DNA of 40,833 nt from Rhodobacterales bacterium (GTDB taxonomy: Bacteria > Pseudomonadota > Alphaproteobacteria > Rhodobacterales > Rhodobacteraceae). The stretch is taken from the NCBI GenBank assembly GCA_030950105.1, contig JAUZRV010000090.1:1-40833 (forward strand), written 5' to 3'. Position numbers and translations under genes: made by a program. Below the pieces are notes generated by a model. The model was not told where the DNA came from. It worked only from the letters and a program-made list of their open reading frames with translations, and searched no databases. This document shows positions 35,562 through 40,833 of the stretch, one piece after another (within the stretch, counting starts at the first letter, position 1; the number at the start of each line of letters is the position of its first letter).

Positions 35562-37529
35562 GTGACATACCGTAGGGAAATTGATGGGTTGAGAAGCATC
35601 GCGGTGATGTCCGTGGTGCTGTATCATTTCGGCCTGCCGGGCCTGTCGGGGGGATTTGTCGGCGTTGATATTTTCTTTGTCATCTCCGGTTTTTTGATCG
35701 GCGGTATCCTGTGGGGCGAATTTATCAACACCGGCCACCTGTCGTTAAAGCGCTTTTACATCCGCAGAATCCGCCGCCTCGCACCGGCATATGTGGCCAT
35801 GGCAGTGGTAAGCTTTGCCGCCGCATGGGTCGTTCTTTTACCGTTTGAATTTCGCGAATTTGGCAAGGGGCTTATCGCCGCCACTCTTTATCTTGCCAAT
35901 GTCCTGTTTTACCGGCAATCCGGTTATTTCGATACTGGCGCCGAAGACAAGGTGTTCCTGCACACTTGGTCGTTATCGGTTGAGGAGCAATTTTATATAG
36001 TGTTGCCGGTGCTGTTGCTGCTTCTGGCGCGCAATCGGTCGCTGGTGATCGCGGTTCTTGGCGGCCTGTTTATGGCGTCCCTCACCGCGAGTATTGTCGC
36101 CACCCCGAGCAATCCAACCGCCGCATTTTATCTATTTCAATATCGCGCCTGGGAACTTCTTGCCGGGGTTTTACTGGCCATTTACGGCCACCAAACCACA
36201 AGCCATTGGCGGTTTCATGGCGCGCTGTCGTGGGGGGGGATCGCCCTCGTTCTCGGCAGTGTCGTGTTCATTTCTGCCGATCGCGGATTTCCGGGGTATC
36301 AGGCCCTGTTTCCAGTGGCGGGCACAGTTTTGATCCTGCTCAACGGGCGTGACGATAATCTGATCAACCGGCTATTGTCGGCGCGTATTCCGGTTGCGAT
36401 TGGCCTGATTTCTTATTCCCTTTATCTGTGGCATTGGCCGGTTCTGGTGCTGTCGCGGTCGTATTTTGACGGCTATCACGGCGTCGTCGAACCGGCGTTC
36501 TGGGTGACGGTTTCCCTGTTGCTTGCAACGCTGTCATGGCGATTTGTCGAGCGGCCGTTTCGCGGGGCGGCAATGCCGTCGGCGCGTGCGGTGTTTTCCA
36601 CCGCCGGTTTGGCCTCTTTCATGCTTTTGGCGCTTGGGTCGGGCGTTTACCTTACCCAAGGTGCGCCCACCCGTTTCGATCCGCAAGTGCGGGTGCACAT
36701 CAATGCCTCTGCCGATTTTCTACAGGATTTTAGCCGCTGTAAAATCGCCGCTTCCGGTCCTTTTGCGGGATTGGAAACCTGCCCGATTGGTCCGGAAAAC
36801 GCCACGCCAGAAGTTCTGATTTGGGGCGATTCCCATTTGCGCGCCTTTTATGAAGGCATCGCACAATTGGCACGCGAAACGGATGTGCCAGCACTGGTTA
36901 TCTGGCACGCCGGTTGCCCGCCTCTTTTCGGGGTGCAAAAGCGCGAAACCGCCGCCACCCCTGCCGAGGATGCCGCCTGTAATGCCGCCAATATCACCCT
37001 GCAATCGGCGCTGACGGACACCCCCGATATCAAACGTATCCTGCTTGTCGGGCGCTGGTCCTATTATGCGCAAGGCAGCGGGTATGGTATTGATAGTGCG
37101 AATGAAATCACCCTCTCCGGTCAGGATTTCGCAACCGCCGCAACCGCAACCATCAACAATCTGTCGCGCCGGTTTGACGAGGTGTTCGTTCTGCGCCAAG
37201 CGCCGGAAATTCCGCAGTATGATTCACGGGTTGTTGCGCGCCGCCTTGCCCATGGGGATTTAACCGAAGCGGGTGCATTGGCCGAAATTACCACGGTTTT
37301 GCGGGCGGATTTGCAAGCGCGTGTTGCCTTGGGCGAGGCCCCGTTTCGCGCGCTTGATGGCAAAAACATGACGTTCCTCGACCCTTGGCCAATGCTTTGT
37401 GATACCACACAATGCAGCGCGATTCAGGACGGACAAGGCATGTATTTTGACAATAATCACATCACAAACACTGCCGCCCGCCGGTTGCGCGGATTGTTTT
37501 TGCCGATCTTTGAGGGCGCAAAACCATGA
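35562..37529 (+). CDS. OafA/YrhL-type acyltransferase with C-terminal SGNH domain
   Basis: 655 residues. The N-terminal part (about 1-350) is an acyltransferase-3 membrane domain with about ten helices and the family start REIDGLRSIAVMSVVLYHFG, then FVGVDIFFVISGFLIGG and RFYIRRIRRLAPAY, and WSLSVEEQFYIVLPVLLL. The C-terminal periplasmic domain (about 400-655) is SGNH-like: IWGDSHLRAFYEG holds the catalytic Ser and Asp block, and FDNNHITNTAARRL supplies the late His. Such proteins O-acetylate or O-acylate surface polysaccharides. The GTG start (GTG-ACA-TAC) fits the family N-terminus. It overlaps the oxidoreductase gene by 4 bp, so OafA, GMC and SDR genes form an operon. Confidence 0.93.
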   Translation: MTYRREIDGLRSIAVMSVVLYHFGLPGLSGGFVGVDIFFVISGFLIGGILWGEFINTGHLSLKRFYIRRIRRLAPAYVAMAVVSFAAAWVVLLPFEFREFGKGLIAATLYLANVLFYRQSGYFDTGAEDKVFLHTWSLSVEEQFYIVLPVLLLLLARNRSLVIAVLGGLFMASLTASIVATPSNPTAAFYLFQYRAWELLAGVLLAIYGHQTTSHWRFHGALSWGGIALVLGSVVFISADRGFPGYQALFPVAGTVLILLNGRDDNLINRLLSARIPVAIGLISYSLYLWHWPVLVLSRSYFDGYHGVVEPAFWVTVSLLLATLSWRFVERPFRGAAMPSARAVFSTAGLASFMLLALGSGVYLTQGAPTRFDPQVRVHINASADFLQDFSRCKIAASGPFAGLETCPIGPENATPEVLIWGDSHLRAFYEGIAQLARETDVPALVIWHAGCPPLFGVQKRETAATPAEDAACNAANITLQSALTDTPDIKRILLVGRWSYYAQGSGYGIDSANEITLSGQDFATAATATINNLSRRFDEVFVLRQAPEIPQYDSRVVARRLAHGDLTEAGALAEITTVLRADLQARVALGEAPFRALDGKNMTFLDPWPMLCDTTQCSAIQDGQGMYFDNNHITNTAARRLRGLFLPIFEGAKP

Positions 37530-39094
37530 CCGGAAAACCTCCGAAAATATGGGATGTGATCGTAATCGGCACCGGCATGGGGGGCGGCACTATCGGGCGT
37601 CGTTTGGCCGAATCCGGGCTGTCGGTGTTGTTCCTTGAAAAAGGTCCAAAAGGCGCGCGCGGGGAACAACAGGCCCTTGATGGCGAGATGTTTGATCCGG
37701 TTGCGCGGCGTGTGCGCGGGTATTGGCCAACGCCGGTAAAGGCCGACATAGACGGGCAGGATGTTGAGTTTTTCGCCCCTCTTGGGGCCGGTGTGGGCGG
37801 ATCATCGGTGTATTATGCCGCCACATTGGAACGCCCCGAACGGCATGATCTTGAAACGACCCCAACCATGGCGCACCCCACTGCCGGGTGGCCGGTGGAT
37901 TACGACACATTCCGCCCCTATTTTGCACAGGTAGAAGCGCAATATTTCGTCAATGGTGACGAAGATCCTCTCTATCAGGATGGGCCGTCAAACCTGCGCC
38001 CAGCCCCCCCGATTGCGGCGCAAGATCGCGTGCTTTTGGATGCTTTGGCCGAGACGGGCCTGCACCCTTATCAGGCGCATATGGCCGTGAAAAATGTCGA
38101 GGGATGCCAGCAATGCCTTGGCCATAAGTGCCCGCGAAAGTGCAAGATGGATGGGCGGTCTGCGGGGGTGGAACCGGCCCTTGAAACCGGCCACGCCACG
38201 TTGATCGACAATTGCGACGTGACCGCATTGCGCGGCACAAAAACCGCCATCACCCACGTCGAAACACGGCGCAACGGCGCCGCGCAAACCTATCACGCCA
38301 AGGTGTTTGTATTGGCGGCCGGCGCGCTTAATTCGCCGCGCCTGTTGCTTGCATCAACCGCGCCGCAATGGCCGCAGGGGTGCGCCAATGCATCGGGCAA
38401 CGTCGGACGCAATCTTATGTTTCACCTGACCGAAATGTTTGCAATTTTCCCACGTAACGGCCCACCCGGAACGTCCAAGGCATTGGGGTTGAGGGATTTA
38501 TATACCGATAACGGCGCCCGTCACGGCATGGTGCAGGCGATGGGAATCGAAGCATCATATGGTGAAATCGTGCATTACCTCAATCTGATGTTTGATCGCT
38601 CGCCTTTGCGGGCGGTGAAATTCCTGCGCCAATTCACCCGTATTCCTGCCATGATCGCGGTCAAAATATTTGGCCGCGCCAAAGTATTTGCGGGCATATT
38701 GGAAGACCTGCCCTATCGCGGCAACCGTGTGCAATCGGACCCTGAAAACCCTGACATCATCAAGATCACTTACCGGTTTGCGCCTGAGTTACTGGCCCGT
38801 AGGCGCGCATTTCGCAAGCGCATCAAATCGGCGTTTCGCGGGCAACGGGCGGTGTTTCTTGGCGCGCAACCCGATCTTAATTTTGGCCATGCCTGTGGCA
38901 CACTATGTTTTGGCGACGACCCCGAAACCAGCGTGTTGAACAGCGATTGCCGCGCCCATGGAATCGACAATCTCTATGTTGCGGATTCATCATTTATGCC
39001 AACGTCTTTCGGGGTCAATCCGAGCCTGATGATCGCGGCAAATGCGATGCGTGTCGGGGATCGTATCGTTGCCAAATTGGGAGAGAGCAAATGA
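37526..39094 (+). CDS. GMC-family FAD-dependent oxidoreductase
   Basis: 522 residues. The FAD-binding start VIVIGTGMGGGTIGRRLAES, the segment LGAGVGGSSVYYAATLERPE, the AAGALNSPRLLL motif and the C-terminal VADSSFMPTSFGVNPSLMIA with ANAMRVGD are GMC family hallmarks. A cysteine group CxxCxxxxCxxxC lies at residues 194-206; a comparable Cys cluster occurs in some GMC sugar and polyol dehydrogenases. It is likely to oxidise a sugar or alcohol using FAD. Its position between an acyltransferase and an SDR, with 4-bp overlaps on both sides, suggests that the pair remodels a sugar hydroxyl of the polymer or its precursor. No signal peptide is seen. Confidence 0.9.
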   Translation: MTGKPPKIWDVIVIGTGMGGGTIGRRLAESGLSVLFLEKGPKGARGEQQALDGEMFDPVARRVRGYWPTPVKADIDGQDVEFFAPLGAGVGGSSVYYAATLERPERHDLETTPTMAHPTAGWPVDYDTFRPYFAQVEAQYFVNGDEDPLYQDGPSNLRPAPPIAAQDRVLLDALAETGLHPYQAHMAVKNVEGCQQCLGHKCPRKCKMDGRSAGVEPALETGHATLIDNCDVTALRGTKTAITHVETRRNGAAQTYHAKVFVLAAGALNSPRLLLASTAPQWPQGCANASGNVGRNLMFHLTEMFAIFPRNGPPGTSKALGLRDLYTDNGARHGMVQAMGIEASYGEIVHYLNLMFDRSPLRAVKFLRQFTRIPAMIAVKIFGRAKVFAGILEDLPYRGNRVQSDPENPDIIKITYRFAPELLARRRAFRKRIKSAFRGQRAVFLGAQPDLNFGHACGTLCFGDDPETSVLNSDCRAHGIDNLYVADSSFMPTSFGVNPSLMIAANAMRVGDRIVAKLGESK

Positions 39095-39858
39095 CCGAAA
39101 ATCCGAAAACACTTGCCAATGGCGTGGCGGTTGTGACCGGCGCGGGGTCGGGCTTGGGGCGCGCCTTGGCGATTGAATTGGCCAGTTCTGGCATGAAAAT
39201 CGTCGGTTTTGGTCGGCGTAAAGAGGCGCTTGATCAAACTGCCAACATCATCGGACCGCAGTTCACGCCGATGGTTGTTGATGTGGCAATCCCCGATGAG
39301 ATCAACGCCGCATTTGACGAGATCGCCAAAATCGGGCCGGTTACTATTTTGATCAATAATGCCGCCGTTTTTCCGCGTCGGGATTGCCTTGAAGAAACCG
39401 CCGAGAGTTTTATGCACACGATCAATATCAATCTTGGTGGCACGTTTGCCTGCACCCGCGCCGCGCTTCAAACCATGACCAAGGACGGGTTTGGGCGGAT
39501 TGTGAATATTTCAAGTTTTGCCGATATTGCGCCGATGCCCGCCGCAAGCGCCTATAGCGTATCCAAAGGGGCAGGCCGGATTTTGACGCGCGCCCTTGTG
39601 GCCGATCTAGGCGATCGTTTCCCCGATATTGTGATAAGCACCTGGATGCCCGGAATGTTGGCCACGCAAATGGGGGTGGCCAATGGCCTTGCGCCGGAAG
39701 TGGCCGCCAAATGGGGGGCGAAATTGGCGCTGTGGCATGACCGGTCGTTGAACAATGCGGTGTTTGAAATGAATGTAGAAATTCTATCGCCAAGGTCGCT
39801 AAAGCGGCGGATCAAAGACAAGGTCCTTGGTAAAACGCCGATTCCGCGGGTGTTATGA
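39091..39858 (+). CDS. Short-chain dehydrogenase/reductase (SDR)
   Basis: 255 residues, the classical SDR length. NAD(P) site VVTGAGSGLGRALAIELA; NNA motif ILINNAAVF; catalytic Ser in NISSFAD and Tyr/Lys in AYSVSKGAG. The ATG at 39091 overlaps the GMC stop by 4 bp and follows a GGGAGAGAG site; the open frame reaches further upstream into the GMC gene, but that part is out-of-family. It probably reduces a keto group, perhaps that formed by the GMC enzyme (a two-step epimerisation is one possibility; this is inference). The C-terminus (SLKRRIKDKVLGKTPI) is basic. Its stop overlaps the convergent gene by 6 bp. Confidence 0.92.
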   Translation: MTENPKTLANGVAVVTGAGSGLGRALAIELASSGMKIVGFGRRKEALDQTANIIGPQFTPMVVDVAIPDEINAAFDEIAKIGPVTILINNAAVFPRRDCLEETAESFMHTININLGGTFACTRAALQTMTKDGFGRIVNISSFADIAPMPAASAYSVSKGAGRILTRALVADLGDRFPDIVISTWMPGMLATQMGVANGLAPEVAAKWGAKLALWHDRSLNNAVFEMNVEILSPRSLKRRIKDKVLGKTPIPRVL

Positions 39859-40608
39859 GGATCGCCTTTGTAAAAAGGCGGCAATCGTGTGGCGCGGCAA
39901 TATCCAGATGCAGGCGGCATAACGTTTAAACAGACGGCGCGGATTTAATAGCAAACGCCACGCCCATTCCATCGCAATGGCGCGCACCCATTTTGGCGCA
40001 CGCACCTGCACGCCGGCCAAAAAATCAAGGCCGGCCCCGATGGACACAAAGCCGACATTTGGCGACATCTTGCGCCCGCGCGCCCCAAACTGTTCCTGCT
40101 TCGGAGCGCTAAGAGCCAGAAAACAAAGACCAATATCGGCATTATTCAAATCATCAAAAATCTTTTCGGCATCTTTGCCTTCGGGATCAAACCCGAAGGG
40201 TGGTGCAATTTCGGTTTTGATTTTCAAACCGGGGGCTTCACGCAATAATACCTCTGCCGCTGCGGACAAGACCGATTCTGTGCTGCCGACCAATGCGGTA
40301 TTAACGCCGTTTTTTGCCGCCAGCTGCGCCATCGGAATCACCAGTTCCGACCCCGGTATCAGAGCCACAGGTTTTCCGGCAAGACGCGACAACCACACAA
40401 TCGGGTTGCCATCGGCAACCACAAAATCCTGCGCACGATAGGCCGCGCGGAACGTCGCATTACGCGAAAGAATAACCAGATGATCAAGATTGAGCGTCGC
40501 CAGAGCAAAGCCGGTTTGATTGGCAAATCGCGCCCCTATTTCGCGCCATAATTGCGCCTTTTGCGTAATATTGACCGCGATTTCATCCGCGCCGAAATTG
40601 AAATTCAA
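39853..40608 (-). CDS. WecG/TagA/CpsF-family glycosyltransferase (GT26)
   Basis: About 251 residues. Family signs: TLNLDHLVILSRNATFRAAY, DFVVADGNPIVWLSRLAGKP, then IPGSELV, ALVGSTESVLSAAAEVL, and the C-terminal block LCFLALSAPKQEQFGARGRK, GAGLDFLAGVQVRAPKWVR, WAWRLLLNPRRLFKRY. These enzymes add ManNAc, ManNAcA or glucose-type residues early to the lipid-linked glycan at the inner membrane. The TTG at 40608 is preferred because AAGGAGAG lies just upstream; an ATG 45 bases earlier lacks a good site. It faces the SDR gene tail to tail. Confidence 0.92.
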   Translation of the reverse strand: MNFNFGADEIAVNITQKAQLWREIGARFANQTGFALATLNLDHLVILSRNATFRAAYRAQDFVVADGNPIVWLSRLAGKPVALIPGSELVIPMAQLAAKNGVNTALVGSTESVLSAAAEVLLREAPGLKIKTEIAPPFGFDPEGKDAEKIFDDLNNADIGLCFLALSAPKQEQFGARGRKMSPNVGFVSIGAGLDFLAGVQVRAPKWVRAIAMEWAWRLLLNPRRLFKRYAACIWILPRHTIAAFLQRRSS

Positions 40609-40745
40609 AATGCTCTCCTTGCGCGGCTTTTTAGGTCTATCTGTGCCTAGCATATCATTTCATCACTGACACACTGAAATCGGGTTAACGATGAATCAGG
40701 GCGATTTACTGAAGGTTAGAAAGTTGTTGCAAATCATAGGGGTAT

Positions 40746-40790
40746 ATGAATCTTTGTTCTGAACGTCAGGCCCGGAGGTTATTATCTTGA
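40746..40790 (+). other. Possible 14-codon leader ORF overlapping the right-edge gene start
   Basis: ATG at 40746 opens a 14-codon frame (MNLCSERQARRLLS) whose TGA overlaps the TTG start of the gene at 40787 by three bases. No good ribosome-binding site precedes it. It may be a translational-coupling leader or only chance. Confidence 0.2.
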
Positions 40791-40833
40791 TTTCAGTTCG
40801 ATCAGTTTTACGTCAGGTTCCTGATCCGCGCGG
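40787..40833 (+). CDS. Start of an unidentified gene running off the right edge
   Basis: A TTG at 40787 follows GGAGG (40774-40778) by 8 bases, an excellent ribosome-binding site, and opens an uninterrupted frame to the window end, reading M-I-S-V-R-S-V-L-R-Q-V-P-D-P-R. Too little is present to name a family. Its place beside the polysaccharide genes suggests a further locus gene. The 178-bp gap before it (40609-40786), divergent from the WecG-like gene, should hold the promoters; no clear -35/-10 pair was fixed. Confidence 0.45.
   Translation, partial: MISVRSVLRQVPDPR

Noticed and set aside
38905-39090. 62-codon extension of the SDR protein into the GMC gene
   Set aside because: Out of frame with, and overlapping, the conserved GMC C-terminus; the SDR Rossmann start fits the ATG at 39091.
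1-40833. tRNA, rRNA or CRISPR elements
   Set aside because: No cloverleaf-like sequence, ribosomal RNA segment or regularly spaced direct repeats were noticed on either strand by eye.

Overview
The window looks like a chromosomal segment of an alphaproteobacterium, most likely a Rhodobacterales (roseobacter-type) species. The reasons are the motB-flgE-flgK-flgL-flgI flagellar order, a DUF2794 gene beside folC-accD, moderately high GC, and frequent 4-bp ATGA/GTGA gene overlaps. I could run no database search; assignments rest on motifs, gene order and recalled family features.

Layout. (1) 1-148: one end of an IS5-family insertion sequence with the first codons of its transposase. (2) 182-484: a small conserved-looking membrane-anchored or exported protein of unknown role. 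(3) 490-6371, minus strand: flagellar block motB, flgE, flgK, flgL, flgI, with a strong hairpin between flgE and flgK. (4) 6509-10117, minus strand: a DUF2794 protein, folC, accD and a CPBP-family membrane protease. (5) 10298-11697, plus strand: a FetAB-like ABC exporter. (6) 11874 to the right edge: a large surface-polysaccharide locus.

The polysaccharide locus holds a priming sugar transferase (ExoY type), a Wzx-type flippase, a Wzy/O-antigen-ligase-type membrane protein, a Wzz/GumC-type chain-length protein without kinase domain, six glycosyltransferases (three GT4, two GT2, one WecG/TagA/CpsF), a hexapeptide-repeat acetyltransferase, an OafA-type acyltransferase with an SGNH domain, and a GMC oxidoreductase/SDR pair. 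In its middle sits a compact hybrid assembly line: a one-module type I polyketide synthase (KS-AT-KR-DH-ACP-TE), a GT2 glycosyltransferase, a one-module NRPS, and an EntD/Sfp-type phosphopantetheinyl transferase. Each of these four genes overlaps the next by 4 bp, so they appear translationally coupled.

The NRPS is the most unusual protein. It has an N-terminal formyltransferase domain, a region resembling only the C-terminal part of a condensation domain, an adenylation domain whose pocket residues (D-I-L-Q-M-G-M-I-W-K by my hand alignment) closely resemble the glycine code, a luciferase-like FMN monooxygenase inserted between adenylation motifs A4 and A5, and a carrier domain. It has no HHxxxDG condensation motif and no thioesterase. 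My inference is that the locus makes a polysaccharide or glycoconjugate that carries, or is made alongside, a small formylated or oxidised glycine/polyketide unit. The alternative is a free small metabolite whose genes merely sit inside a polysaccharide locus. No Wza-type outer-membrane exporter is visible; it may lie beyond the right edge.
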